Origin: Rhyacophila brunnea
Taxonomy: Eukaryota > Arthropoda > Insecta > Trichoptera > Rhyacophilidae
Assembly (NCBI GenBank): GCA_022495005.1
Contig: JAGYXB010000135.1
Coordinates: 1,736,001 to 1,800,000, forward strand
Direction of reading: 5' to 3'
Length of the DNA stretch: 64,000 nt
Shown: positions 25,901 to 37,929 of the stretch, in pieces
How positions within the stretch are numbered: position 1 is the first letter of the stretch
Layout: every line of letters begins with the position of its first letter
Notes under the pieces: model-generated
Databases searched by the model: none
What the model was told of the DNA's origin: nothing
The model's input: only the letters and a program-made list of their open reading frames with translations
Translations under genes and position numbers: made by a program

Positions 25901-26212
25901 TTAAGGGCATACTTCAGTGAAACGGCAAATAATTTTCAACTATAGGTGCGACGATGAAATTTAGGACTGGCTGGCAATCGGAGAGTGAAAGTCGAGCTGT
26001 GAACACGTCAATTTGTTTTTTGATGGCGACGGGGGAATTAATTCTTAAATCGTGTAAAAATGACTAACAAACGCTACCCATGTACTTGAAAAAGAAAACG
26101 TGTCAATGAATATATTATTATTATTACTAATAGAACAATAAACATAACATTACATGGACACATGTTGAATTTTTATGACAAATTATGTTTTGTTCTGCAC
26201 GCGTCGTTTACA
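25901..26212. mobile_element. TTAA-flanked MITE, truncated copy
   Basis: It begins TTAA-GGGCATACTTCAGTG and matches the reverse complement of the complete copy at 30317-30642 over most of its length, through CGGCAAATAATTTTCAA, the GACGGGGGAATTAATTCTT block and TGTTTTGTTCTGCACGC. It stops near 26212, just before the 5' end of the RTE-like LINE, so about 80 bp including its second terminus are missing. It also has an extra stretch of about 40 bp in the middle (near 26050-26090). Confidence 0.8.
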
Positions 26213-26215
26213 TAA

Positions 26216-29190
26216 CTCCGCCTATAGTAATAAGGAACGACTCTTCCTACGCCGGTCCCAAGCCCGGATAAAGGAGGAGGGTTTATCGTAGGGCTATTCA
26301 CCCAACACGGTAAAAAAAAATCCTGATTACGAACACCAAAACAACTGCATTGGACCCCGGACTCCCCATAAACCAACGATCCAAGCAAAGAATTAAGGAC
26401 AAAAGATTATATGTACAATGTGGCACATGGAACGTACGCACTATGTTGCAGCCGGGCAAGATGGAGGAGGTTGTAATTGAATTTCATAAGTATAAAATGA
26501 GCGTGACTGCATTGCAGGAAATAAGATGGGAGGGCGTAGGTTTCATAAACAAGAGAAACTACACTTTGTATTAGAGTGGATCTGCAGGTACGCAGGGTCG
26601 CTATGGAACTGGGTTCTTAATCAGCTCTGATATCCGCAGGGCAGTGCTTGGATTTGAGTCAATTAGTGAGAGATTATGTAAACTTAAACTGATAGGTACA
26701 CTTTTCAATATTACGTTCATCAACGTTTATGCCCCAACTGACGATACGACCGAGGAAATTAAGGATAGATTATATGAAGATCTGCAGAGAGCCTGCAAAA
26801 AAGTCTCCCCACATGATGCTCTAATTATCTTGGGAGACTTCAATGCAAAAATTGGAAAAGAGGAAGCATTTAAAGAAGTAGCTGGGCAGCACAGATTGCA
26901 TGAAACGACAAGCGATAATGGTGAACGTCTATGCTTTTTAGCGGCTGCAAATAATTTAATAATTAGTAGTACGTGATTTAAACATAAAAATATCCACAAA
27001 GGAACCTGGAAAATACCTGGAAGTAATACATACAACCAAATAGATCACATTCTTATACCGAAAAGAAGAGCGACAATAGTTGTAGATGTGCGCGTCTACA
27101 GAGGAGCCAATTGCGATTCTGATCACTTCATGGTGAGAGCAAAATTAAAACAAAAAATCTCCTTAATACTGAAAAAAGAAAGCCAGAGAAGAACTAAATG
27201 GAATGCTGAAAAATTGAGGGATGAAGAAATTTTGAATAAATACCAGGAATCCATAGAAACAAATTTAAAAATGACTTCAATAACCGATGATGTGAATGTG
27301 GACTGGGAAAATACAAAAAACTGTATTATCACAAGTGCCACAGAAATTCTGGGGGAAAACAAAGCAAAAATAGATGCAGGATGGTTTGATAATGATTGCA
27401 GGCAAGCATTGTTTAAAAAAAATGAAGCAAGGAAGAAATGCCTACAAAAGGAAATGCGCCAAAATTACGAAACTTATAAAGAAAAGAGAAAAAGTGCAAC
27501 AAAGCTCTGTCGACAAAAAAGGCAAATAAATGCTCAAGAGAATACTCCAAGACATGGAATGTCAAAGAAGAAACAATGATCCCAGAAAATTTTACAAGAC
27601 TCTTCGAAATCTAACGAAATCCTATCAACCCAGATTAAACTTCTGTAAGGATATTGAAGGACAAATGCTGATCGAAAAGGAGGACATTATGGAAAGATGG
27701 AAAGGCTTTTTCACAACACTTTTAAATCAGGCTTATAGTAATGGTCATGAGAAAACGGAAGAAGTATTGTACCACACTGCTGAGGAATTTATTAATGAGC
27801 CGACTCTGCTTGATGTAAGAAAAGCATTAAGAACGCTGAAAAACAATAAAGCACCTGGAACCGACAGGATAACAGCCGAGCTGATAAAGAGTGGTAGCCC
27901 AACACTGGAAGCAAATATCCACAAGGTAATTCTCAATATTTGGGAAAAAGAAATTCTACCCGAGGAATGGAAGATGGGTATAATCGTGCCTATTCTGAAA
28001 AAGGGAGACAAAACAATGTGCGATAACTACAGAAGGATCACAATTCTAAACACAGCTTATAAAGTTTTCTCATCTGTACTGTTTAGCAGGTTAATGATCT
28101 ATGGTGAGGAAATTCTGGGAGAATACCAATGCGGCAATAAATAGATCCACCATAGATAACATTCATCTCATGAGGCAAACTATGGAGAAAGCGCACGAAT
28201 ACAACCTTACACTCCACCACCTGTTTACTGATTTTAAACAAGCTTTCGACAAATGCTGCAAAGCCTAAAAATACTGGGAATTCCCTTAAAACTTGTAAGG
28301 TTAATAAAGACCACACTGACAGATACTAAAGCAGTTGTCACTGTGCAAAATAAGCAAACTGAAAGCTTCAAAATCAAATCAGGTGTGAGACAAGGGGATG
28401 CGCTATCCACTATGGTATTTAACCTTGTGGTGGAATCCATAGCTCATGAAACCAACATAAGAGGATGGGTAGATAACAGTACAACGCAGATGTGTGCTTA
28501 TGCTGACGACATAGTAAATACAAGCAGATCCAAACAGAGGATGATCGATCATGGTGGCACTATGAAAATAAAAGCAGAAAACGCTGGGCTGCAAATAAAC
28601 CATGCAAAAACTATATATATGGTCAGCACACGCGATCAGATACCGCTGCAGAATATAAACATAGGACAGCATGCATATGAAGGGGTGGACAAGTTCACGT
28701 ATCTCGGATCCAGCCTAAATACCCAAAATAAGACGACAGAGGAGATAAAAATCTGCCTTATATCCGGGAATAAATGCTGGCATGCCTGCAAGCGACTGGT
28801 GGGGTCGAAAATTCCAGGTCGAAGAAGTAAACTTCTAATTTATAAAACAATTATAAGGCCAGTAGTCACTTATGGCTGTGAGACTTGGTGCTTAATTCAA
28901 AACGAGGAAAACAAATTAGCTGTCTTCGAGCGCAAAATACTCCGAAAAATCTTTGGACCCACGTTGGAAAATGGGAACTACAGAATAAAAATGAACCACG
29001 AGTTCGAAGAGCTGATTGAACAGCAAACAATCATAAGATAATGTAAGTCCCAAAGACTACGGTGGGCGGGACATGTGGAGAAAATGTCTGAAGTTAGAGC
29101 GCCAAGGATCATGACGAAGTGGCTACCCCAACGGAAGAGACTCAGAAAATCAAGCACAAAACATAAATCTGTCAATGTCAATTTGTAGTT
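26216..29190 (+). mobile_element. RTE-type non-LTR retrotransposon, broken copy
   Basis: The leader (26228-26320) has the words CCCAAGCCCGGATAAAGGAG and GGGTTTATCGTAGGGCTA, resembling leaders of RTE-like elements. It is followed by endonuclease and reverse transcriptase coding remnants. The 3' part breaks off after the C-terminal RLRWAGHVEKM motif, near a T run at 29189. No poly(A) tail or target duplication could be set. The 5' end abuts the truncated TTAA MITE. Confidence 0.85.
26350..29185 (+). pseudogene. RTE endonuclease-reverse transcriptase pseudogene
   Basis: The endonuclease half shows GTWNVRTM (about 26422), LQEIRWEG, INVYAPT, LGDFNAKIG and, near 27115, the catalytic CDSDHFMV. The reverse transcriptase half shows NNKAPGTDRITAELIKSG, EEWKMGIIVPILKKGDK, TDFKQAFDK, SGVRQGDALS and the catalytic YADDI (about 28500), then YLGSSLN, RPVVTYGCETW and RLRWAGHVEKM. 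It is dead: in-frame stops occur at 26572 (TAG), 26974 (TGA) and 29039 (TAA). The frame shifts near 27525, again near 28138, and between 28245 and 28255, where residues around QCG and FDK are also lost. The protein would copy its own RNA at a nicked target. No host gene is implied. Confidence 0.93.
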
Positions 29191-30312
29191 TTTTTTTTAA
29201 TCTAAAATTTGATCCATATTATGTATACTTTTAATTAAAACTTTCAGTGCTTTTATAGTTGACACTTTTTATGTTACTTCAGGATAACCATTTATCTTTT
29301 TAGAAGTGTTTTTTTTAAGAAAATTATTGCCCGTGCCTTACAATCGCAATTTCAAAATAAATTTTCCGCTCCGAATTGAACATAGGTTTCACGTTAATTT
29401 GTGAAGGTACAAAGCAAACAAAACTTTTCCAATTTACGTTTTTCACACTTCGCAAGGCTCGTTATAAAACAATAAAATAAAAGAAAATTTGAAGTCGAAT
29501 TGTGTTTTCGCCAAGCACTTCATTGAGATAACGCAATAACAGGGGCTCGTTAAATATCGTAAAATCTTAAGTTCGTCGCGAATCGAAGAAACACTCAAAA
29601 TACATCGAAATAAAATTATTTGTCTCCGTAATTCTTAAGTATATATTTAAAATAAATATTTCTTAAATAAATACTTTCTCGTCAGGAATTTCCATTTTTA
29701 TTGTATTATTACGTACGTTTTATTTTAATAATGTACTTATGTCTCTCTGAGTAGATAGTTCGGGTCATGCTCTTTATTAAGTTATGTGCATTTAGAAGTA
29801 ACTACATCATATTTATATATTGTATTTTATTTAATAAATAATGTTTCCCTACTTATAATAAAATGTTATTCAATTCAAGTGATCTATAAAATAATACGTT
29901 TTCCTTTTTTACAAAATTTAAAATAACAATGTTATGTATTTGATATGTTTCCTTTATGTTTTACACAGATATATTATTAAGCTAGTGAAAAAAATGACGA
30001 TCTCCGCATTTAATGTTTTTCTTCGAGACCTTACTATTTTTATATGTATCATAAAATTTCCAATGATTAATAATACTATAAAATTAAAATAAAATAATAT
30101 TGAATCGCATTAACCAATAAACATATTAATTCAAACAATATAATTAATTTTATATACTGTCCGTTCTCATGAAATCAGTAATTTAATAGGTAAGTTAAAT
30201 AACATTACATTATCGTTTCCGACTAGTTTCTCCAGTTAATACATTTTTAGCTTATGACAACAGCTAAAACTCACCTTATATATTTAATAATTCATTCGTT
30301 AATACCAATAAT
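29191..30312. other. AT-rich DNA without a recognisable gene
   Basis: No frame with similarity. The 29330-29600 part is a little richer in CpG (GTTCGTCGCGAATCG) but unrecognised. Confidence 0.5.
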
Positions 30313-30646
30313 TTAAGGCTATACTTCAGCTGGAGCACGGTCTAAAACGATCGTGACTACGCGACGCGAAGATTGTGCAAACGATGCGTGCAGAACAAAA
30401 CATAATTTGTCATAAAAACGCAACATGCGTCCATTTAATGTTATGTTTATTGTTCTATCAGTAATAATAATAATATTATATTCATTGACATGTTTTCTTT
30501 TTCAAGAATTAATTCCCCCGACGCCATCACTAAACAAATTGACGTGTTGACAGCTCGACTTTCGCTCTCCGATTGGCAGCGAGTCCGAAATTTCGTCGCA
30601 ACTACAGTTGAAAATTATTTGCCGTTTCACTGAAGTATGCTCTTAA
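30313..30646. mobile_element. Complete MITE with TTAA target duplication
   Basis: The element (30317-30642, 326 bp) lies between TTAA at 30313-30316 and TTAA at 30643-30646. Its ends are imperfect inverted repeats: GGCTATACTTCAG on the left and GAGCATACTTCAG as the reverse complement of the right end. TTAA duplications are characteristic of piggyBac-type transposition, but the terminal bases are not the usual CCC, so the superfamily is inferred. There is no coding capacity. A partial copy in opposite orientation lies at 25901-26212, so the two flank the LINE pseudogene. Confidence 0.85.
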
Positions 30647-30894
30647 ACGTATCAGTATCGTTAATAAATTTGCATAAATAAAGTAACATTACAGCATATT
30701 TTGACATCACCAATTTAACTGTATTTTTTACTCAATAATTGTTTTATAATGCAGCATTCACTGTCAAGCATTCATAATTCAGAACACTTCAAAAATACAC
30801 CAATTCAAAACATTATTTCTAAAAAGTGTTGGTAGCAAACTGGACTCAAACTCAATCAATAGTATCAGATTCCTTATTGAATTTACTGATTATG

Positions 30895-30965
30895 CTACCT
30901 GAAGGTAAAATAGGTTAACAGTATTTGGATGGATGCGAGTTCGAGTCCTTTTTCGCCCCCATATA
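30895..30965 (+). repeat. Possible tRNA-derived relic
   Basis: A B-box-like GCGAGTTCGAGTCC preceded by AAAATAGGTTAACAG looks like the 3' half of a decayed tRNA-derived head, followed by a T-rich run. The evidence is thin and no copy was matched. Confidence 0.25.
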
Positions 30966-31253
30966 TTTCTTTTTTTTGCTTGTAGGTTTTAAGTTTAAGT
31001 TTCCGGATTATGTATTTTAGTCACCAGCTGAACATGTGTTTACAGGCGATAGTAATATTGGTTAATTGTATCGGTTAATAAAAAATATAATTAGATAAGT
31101 AAAAAATGGCTACTCTCCATTATTGAAATCCATAGTAGCACTGATATTTTTGACATTTCATATGTAATGACATAATTAATATTTTAAATTTAAACAATAT
31201 AATGTATAATGTACCTAAATCCCATTAAAAACTGTTCAATTATTTGTATTCAC

Positions 31254-31603
31254 ATCATGGCCTCCACAAAGGGTGGACTGATAGGACTCTGGACTGGAGG
31301 TCCGGGCTCAGGGGGGGCGTGGCGAGTTAACCAGATAAGTAATATGAACGCCCATTTGCTCTAATATTAAAAGAAGTCACTTGCGGCGCTATTTTCCATT
31401 AAGCCTATTAACATTTTAAAAAAGGTGGTTGTGCGATGCAATTTTAGAATATATCAATATTTTACATATTCAAGTAGATCTACGTATTCAAAAATCCAAA
31501 AAACCCTTAACATTACCTCAAACGCCATTTGAAAAATGCGTCACACTAGCTTTAACCTAAGCGTAGGTAAGGGGGCCCACTTCAAAACATGTGGGCCATG
31601 ATC
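31254..31603. mobile_element. GGCCCCCACA-type MITE, copy 1
   Basis: The left end ATCATGGCCTCCACA and the reverse complement of the right end, ATCATGGCCCACATG, form short imperfect inverted repeats. The interior shares GAGTTAACCAGATAAGTAAT, CGCCATTTGAAAAATGCGTC and GCGTAGGTAAGGGGGCCCAC with copies at 38278-38691 and 45958-46366. There is no coding capacity. Confidence 0.75.
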
Positions 31604-32487
31604 CACATATTCTATATACAAGTGATAGAGAGTAGCTTTTTTGGATTTAATCTACTCAATTATATTTATAATACGAAATAGTGTTAGTTTGCACTAATCC
31701 AATCCTCACATCTAAACTTTACCTCATACTTTCACGCCAGTACATTAAATAATACACTCGATATTATCAATTTAATTGAAATGGAATAGTTAGCGTTCTA
31801 CCAGTCAATGAAAAATACATCACGATTTATGCGATAATATTATCAAGAAGGTGATTGGAAATCAGTAAGACTTTGACCCGCCTTCGACGGCACACAGTTT
31901 ATTATAAAATGTTTTCAAAGGCCGATAATCACCCCATACATATATTGCGACTCTTGTCTGTTATTGGAATTTAAATATAAATACATAATCACAATTAATA
32001 TATTACCATAAAATAATAATAACACTTAACGAGCTTTAAAAATATGCATCTAAGAGAAGCATCGTCTTACTTATGAAATATAATATCACCGAATCATTCT
32101 TTCATATACCGTACAGAAAAGGAAAAAATGAATAAAAAGGCATACTTGTGCGAGAAACTGGAGAAGCGAAAATTCTTCACGTCATTATAAAACAGAATCC
32201 TTGTCACAAGACAGTACATCAGTGATACTTTAACATAATATAAACTGGTATCGATACAATAATGCGCATTTTAATAATAAGTACAAATAATATTGCTTTT
32301 CAAGATTATATTTTTCTATCTCGTAACGTAATTCACGTATAAAAAAATATTTATTATATCTATACCATATACTTTAAAATCAAGGGCAGATTTGTTTTCT
32401 AGGTAACGATAGAGTTCTCATTTACACGACGTATGAGTTTAAAAAAATACCTCTTATAATAAACATATAAAATAGGTTACATGTAAG
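31604..32487. other. AT-rich DNA without a recognisable gene
   Basis: No frame, repeat or RNA signal was seen. Confidence 0.5.
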
Positions 32488-32862
32488 TTGTACGTATGCA
32501 GTTCATTGTGGGACACTTATTCGTGCGCCGCGGTACGTGAAACATGAGTTCGTATAACATTTTATCAAATGACGAGTTTTTCGTTGAACATTTCACCGTG
32601 GAATACATTTGTACGTATCTTACAAAATACGGCGATAGTTTGCAAATAGTACTATTCCAATTAGATTTAACCTAACCTCACCTAACCCAACCTAGTAAAG
32701 ACATCTCATAAAATTTGCCATATGTTGTAGCATACGTACAAATATACTCCACGGTGAAATGTTCAACGAAGAACTCGTCATTTGATTAAATGTTACACGA
32801 ACTTATGTTTCACGTACTGGGGCGTACGAATAAGTGTCCTACGGTGAACTGTTTGCGTACAA
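32488..32862. mobile_element. Foldback element with CCTAA loop
   Basis: Two arms of about 145 bp are reverse complements at high identity: TTGTACGTATGCAGTTCA on the left matches TTGTACGCAAACAGTTCA from the right, and the GTTGAACATTTCACCGTGGA block is present in both. The loop (about 32637-32717) contains a CCTAA-type array. No clear target duplication was found, so the limits are set by where the arms stop matching. The 76-codon frame at 32790 is a by-product of the right arm. Confidence 0.85.
32667..32697. repeat. CCTAA-type array in foldback loop
   Basis: About five CCTAA/CCTCA/CCCAA units lie in the loop of the hairpin element, the same kind of array in the same place as in the otherwise different foldback at 1485-1673. 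Confidence 0.65.
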
Positions 32863-34340
32863 ATTTCCGGATACGTATAAAATATACATCACTTTTTACA
32901 TTTAGACAACAGTATGTAAGATTGCCTAAAACAAAGTTAGAGCTCATGACAGTGTTCATTATTTTTATCCTCATGAAAATGTGTCATATTTTTAAAAAAA
33001 TTAAATCTTTTCTATTATAGAACGTACTTTTACTAATGTCTGATGTCAACAATTTGTATAAATGCTTCTAAATAATTAGGAATTATAAAGATGTTTTAAC
33101 AACATGCATCCTAAAATACACGTAATTACGAGGGATAAATTCAACCATTTGTAACGTTTTAAGGGAAATATGAGAAAGTTTGTTGCACAAAGCCACAGTG
33201 GAAGTCTGAAATTCAACAAATCGTGCAGTTTTGTATAAAATCATGAACTCTTGCATGATAAAGAAGCATATACTTAGAATCATTTTTAAAACATTAAGCC
33301 GCTTTAAAATTTACTCATGATTCAAATTTCAAAATATTACGTTAACTTCAAATTCATCACCATTATAATACCTCCACCGGGCCTCCACATTGCCAAACCT
33401 GCAACTGAATGAGATCATTTTTAATTGTTGTTATATTTTATATTGTATAATTAACTTTTGAAATATTATGATTGTAGACACCAATTATTTAAATAAATGT
33501 TACGCATACGTACTCATTTAGCATTTTAAATACAATTTAGATCAAATATCTTTCATTTATTAGCGGCTCGGAGTATAAGTTACGCTAAAGTCATATGATA
33601 CGGCAACCTTCATTAGTAGCCTGTATATACGAAAATTATGAAATGCTGGAAACGTTTTACTAGTAAGACAAGTTAGTGTTAGTCACTTGTTAGTAAAAGT
33701 CACGGGTATATTTAAATATTTTGTTTAAATATACAAAATTGGCTCAGCAAATAATATTGATTCGTAGCGTTTCATCACTTACATCGGATTGAAATAGTTT
33801 TATGAACTATCCAATCTTTTTATTTATTTTGTCTACCCTATTAACTTGAAAGCTTTATAACTAAGTTTACAATCAATTTAATCAGGGAATAATGTTTCAG
33901 AGAATTACAGTATTATCTTCTGAGATAGATAATATTACAAGTTATTACTTGAGTACACTTTAGTTTTTCGATAAAACTTTCGCTAAATACATTACATCAC
34001 ATACAAATTTTATGTATAATATAATATATCATAGTATCACTAAAATATGTCAAACTATTTAGAGATTTTCACCTTCTTATTCATTCATCAGTAATATATA
34101 TATTCATAAGTTGGTACTATCAAATTCGAAACTACCGCTGAATTCAGAAAAATATTCTTATAATGTTAACTATTATGGACCATCCTGGAACACAATACTA
34201 TTAGTCTCGGCGGTCATTTGTAAACTCTTCAATACCGCATCATTAACAGCAGCCATCACCATTAACATTATCAAAAACCGAATACAGAAATCATATATAA
34301 TAAATCCACTATTATTTCATAGATACAGTATAATAATTTT
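32863..34340. other. AT-rich DNA without a recognisable gene
   Basis: The minus-strand frame at 33083-33283 and the plus-strand frame beginning at 34111 have no similarity; the latter runs into the transposon end at 34349. Confidence 0.5.
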
Positions 34341-34987
34341 ATCAAAACTAGGGATTGAAATACCGGTATTTCAAAACCGGTATTCCAATATTTATCAATA
34401 CCGAAATACCGGCTTTAAAATTGCAAAAAACCGGATTTTTTAAGTGAGATTGTGTTAAGAAAGCACACTCGTCTACGTTTTTGAAAATGAATTATCAGTT
34501 ATGTGCTGCTAAAATGCAAATAATATATTGAGTGAATCCAACAGAGGTGAAAAAATAATAAAACAAATTTCATCAAATATATTTATATAAGTAATTGTCG
34601 CGATGAATTATTATAATATTATTTCGAAATAGAAAACATCCGTGACAAAAATGTTCAATTATTCTATAATTATTATTGATGACTGTACAAGCGTTGAATT
34701 TAAGAAGCTTTACCTGCAGCCGGATATATTTTCATTTGATGAACTTTTGAGGACTTTAGTTAAAATTATCAATTATGATCAATAATATTTTTAAAGGTCA
34801 ACATAATACATGTAAGTATGTAGGCTTTTGCTATTAAATAATATTTTTAAATGATTTTAATAGCTATATGTATTGATTAACACCTACTTCTGTTTTTTTA
34901 ATATTTAAAAAATACCGGTATTCAATAAGAAATACCGAAAAACCGGTATTGACATTTTCATTTGGTATTGCAATCCCTAATCAAGAC
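34341..34987. mobile_element. hAT-like non-autonomous element with ATACCGGTAT repeats, copy 1
   Basis: The element (34349-34979, 631 bp) starts TAGGGATTGAAATACCGG, and its reversed right end reads TAGGGATTGCAATACC. The flanks ATCAAAAC (34341-34348) and ATCAAGAC (34980-34987) form an 8-bp target duplication with one difference, as expected for hAT. Both subterminal regions carry several ACCGGTAT / ATACCGGT words. The interior has no transposase I can recognise. A second copy is at 45556-46628. Confidence 0.85.
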
Positions 34988-35434
34988 CTCTAATTGTTAG
35001 CGTATATAATATACCTACTGATAAAATAGAATTTCACTCAGACTGCTTTAATCTTTGTATGTTAAGCAATATGTGTCGTAATAAGTTTTCAGCCACCATA
35101 CTAGTCATTTTTTATTATAACGATTATCAGATACTAGTGCTAGTTGTTAAAACTCTTATCGATGCGCTCAATAATACTATTTAGCTAACGATAAGACTAT
35201 ATTTTATATCATAGGCTATGCAATGTATGGTAACAATATTATTAGCTAAAGAACTCGTCGATTTAAATATGTATATATATTCGTTGGTATCTATTTCGAT
35301 AAATCCAGTATAATGTACTTGATTTTCATTGGTATTATCTTAAAATAGTTTTGTATTTATCAAAATAAGTAAACTTTAATACGGTTAAGAAGCGTGTGCG
35401 CGAAGTAAATATCGTGGCTAACCGATTAACGGCC
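34988..35434. other. AT-rich DNA without a recognisable gene
   Basis: Nothing recognisable between the hAT-like element and the dispersed repeat that follows. Confidence 0.45.
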
Positions 35435-36065
35435 CACGCGGGGAAAATGGAGATTTTATGGTATTTTCAGAGCATATGCCTGGACATTCCTAAACTTTGT
35501 AGATAATCTATATATATATATAATTTTGAAGTCTTATTATCCTTTATGTTTATTCTAAACACTTCATGAGTGCCATAAAGTATTTTTATTACATTAAATA
35601 GCATTCTTTTAAACCTCTCGATCTAATATTTTAGTTAGAATGTAGTCATATTTCAGTATATCCATATGCACTGGTGTTAAGACTTTTTAGATTTATTATT
35701 TTTTTAACGCATTTATAAAACAATTAGTAAAATTGCTGTTAACATTATGTAGTGAAATATTTACGATAAAAAAATATATTTATAATCTCTTTGATCCCAA
35801 AATGAGCACGATTAACACATTTGAAGGTAATTCTAAAGATACTGATTATAAACTATGTTTTTGACCATTCAAATGTGATAAAACATCCTACGAATAATGA
35901 TTGTTTTATAATAATTATTGACCTAAGATTAACGTAGTATTTTTTTGAAATACGCCATTTCTATTGGCATTTCCCAGTGGTTAGCCTACAAAATACGGCC
36001 GTAGCCATAAGTTGACAAACGATAACTAAAGTAGGGAGTAAAACCATGTTAACGTGCGTGTTTGA
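35435..36065. repeat. Dispersed repeat, copy 1 (inverted relative to 49219-49865)
   Basis: This stretch of about 630 bp matches the reverse complement of 49219-49865. Shared blocks include ATTTTTTTGAAATACGCCAT, TACGGCCGTAGCCATAA (close variant), CAAATGTGATAAAACATC and AATGGAG at the left end. Neither copy has convincing terminal inverted repeats or a target duplication, and neither encodes a recognisable protein. Confidence 0.8.
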
Positions 36066-36904
36066 ACATGTATCTAACTGAAAAAAACGATTTTCAAACG
36101 ATCAGTAGTGACCAGCAATGGTCGCTATGTGGCAAACAAGGAATGTGTGTCTATATGCTTTGCTATATTTTGCTGTGCTGCGTTACATACAGATATATAA
36201 AGACAAATATATGATTTGATAATACTAGTGACTTACTGGAACAATAACCCAAATCTGAGTTTAATATTTTTACCTTACTCATTCACTTAGCCTTTAGTTT
36301 TTTTTTGTAATAAATTTTATTTTTGCACTTTTCTTATAACTCAGAGTTTCCATTTAAACTATAAAACATCTAAATTCAATGATTCTCGCATAATTTTAAT
36401 ATGGAATTATATAAATAATGATGTATTTACACAAAATATTTCAATTCATCAAGACTCAATTATGTAAGTGTAGTTTAAAATGTTGCCTATTTTTATGTGT
36501 TTTAGTGAAACAAAAATAGCAGGCGTGATATGTAATTAGAAATGTCCAATTTGAGGCCGAGTTATGTTCGGTGTAAAGTAGAATGCATAGCCTATTTCAA
36601 TCTAGCGTACAAAACTGTATTTTGTGGTATACGTTGCATCATAGATACAGCCTTACCCGGAAGCTTTATTTGACTATCAAAAGATCAGAGCTAGACCAAT
36701 GAGACAAAGTGAACATAGTTTCATCAAATATAAAATAAATCTAAATTTTTTTCATATTCTCCGCATGATAAATAATGTAGATGCCACCTAGTAACACACA
36801 TGAATGAATCATTGACCCTCAACAGTGTTATTATTTAATTACCCAAGGCAGTTTTGTTGAAAATATATAAGCCACCTCAAACATTACATCACCATGTCCG
36901 AACC
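36066..36904. other. AT-rich DNA without a recognisable gene
   Basis: No frame, repeat or RNA signal was recognised. Confidence 0.5.
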
Positions 36905-37135
36905 TATGAGGATGATAATATGGGCATCCACAACAGAATGGAGATTTTATTATCTGATTTTTGAGTTTTTACGAAAAATGGATGTTAGCCACTTGCTCAA
37001 GTATAAGGTATATTCTCTATATCCAAACACACATTGAAAAATAACATGTAAATTAGTCAGACCCGGGATTCTAACCTGGGATGCACGACATCATGAGCTG
37101 ACACGTTACCGCGCAGCTATCGTGAATTATACAAC
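36905..37135 (-). mobile_element. SINE-B copy, minus strand
   Basis: This is one of the fuller copies. Plus-strand blocks are GGGCATCCACAACAGAATGG, ACGAAAAATGGATGTTAGCC and CACACATTGAAAAATAACAT, then the reversed B box CCCGGGATTCTAACCTGG and head blocks GAGCTGACACGTTACCGCGC. It lies head to head with the SINE-A copy that follows. Confidence 0.8.
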
Positions 37136-37154
37136 ATATATAGCAAGAACATTT

Positions 37155-37318
37155 GCACTCTCGTGGTGCAGTGGATAAGGCGCTTGTCTTCCACCCGAGA
37201 GTTCTGGGTTCAAATCCCGGTCAGGACACAATATTTATGTGTTTTTCTCAAAGTCTGGGTGTTTTTGATTCTACGAAAAAGCAAGGACATGGTTATTAAT
37301 AATTCTAAAAAAAAGACA
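37155..37318 (+). mobile_element. SINE-A copy, tRNA-Gly(TCC)-like head
   Basis: The head (about 37155-37228) has A box TGGTGCAGTGGATAAGG, anticodon arm CTTGTCTTCCACCCGAGAG (TCC in the loop) and B box GGGTTCAAATCCCGG. The acceptor halves do not pair, so it is not a working tRNA gene. The body CTCAAAGTCTGGGTGTTTTT and AAGCAAGGACATGGTTATTA is shared with 14036-14244. A pol III promoter within the head would have driven it. Confidence 0.82.
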
Positions 37319-37929
37319 CATTAACTCTAACTTACTGACATTCCCTTGTTAAGACTAGTTTTACAAAAGCGATTTTTTTTACTTATCAATGACTGCTACA
37401 TTTCAATACAGCCAATAAAGGATGTAACAGTCAAAAATATAAATATTGTGAATTATTCACTGAATAAAAAAATAAGTCAAAACAAAAGAAAAAAATAAGA
37501 ACATGTGCAAGTACGTTGAGACTAAAATTTGGAGAGCTCCGGATGTCAACTAGGAATCAAAGTAGATACCTACCTATAATTAGTACCTTGATTCAAACCA
37601 AATAAGTTGGTAGCCAAAATTAACGAAATTTGAGAAGCGCTTCAGTTAGATCAGTGCTCCCCAACCGGTATGCCGTGAGACGATTCTAGGTGTGCCGCGG
37701 CGCATTGCTTCTAAAAAAAATACAAATAATTTTGTATATTATACAATACTTAATTAATAGCCAAATTTGCGTACATGGCTGGAAATATATTTGAGCATCC
37801 GCATGAACGTAATAAAACAATGCAAGGTCAGAAGGACTTAAGACAAAAAATGTACCAAATGACCTAGCAGACCTTCATTAAAAACAAACAATTAATTTTG
37901 GATCAGTCTCAAAAATATTTAACTTTGCT

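Noticed and set aside
26727..29181. Minus-strand frames of 67-102 codons within the LINE
   Set aside because: They are antisense shadows of the endonuclease and reverse transcriptase frames.
32790..33020. 76-codon coding gene
   Set aside because: Its first third lies in the right arm of the foldback element, and the rest is AT-rich chance sequence.
37155..37228. Functional tRNA-Gly gene
   Set aside because: The internal boxes and TCC loop are good, but the acceptor halves do not pair and a shared SINE body follows.
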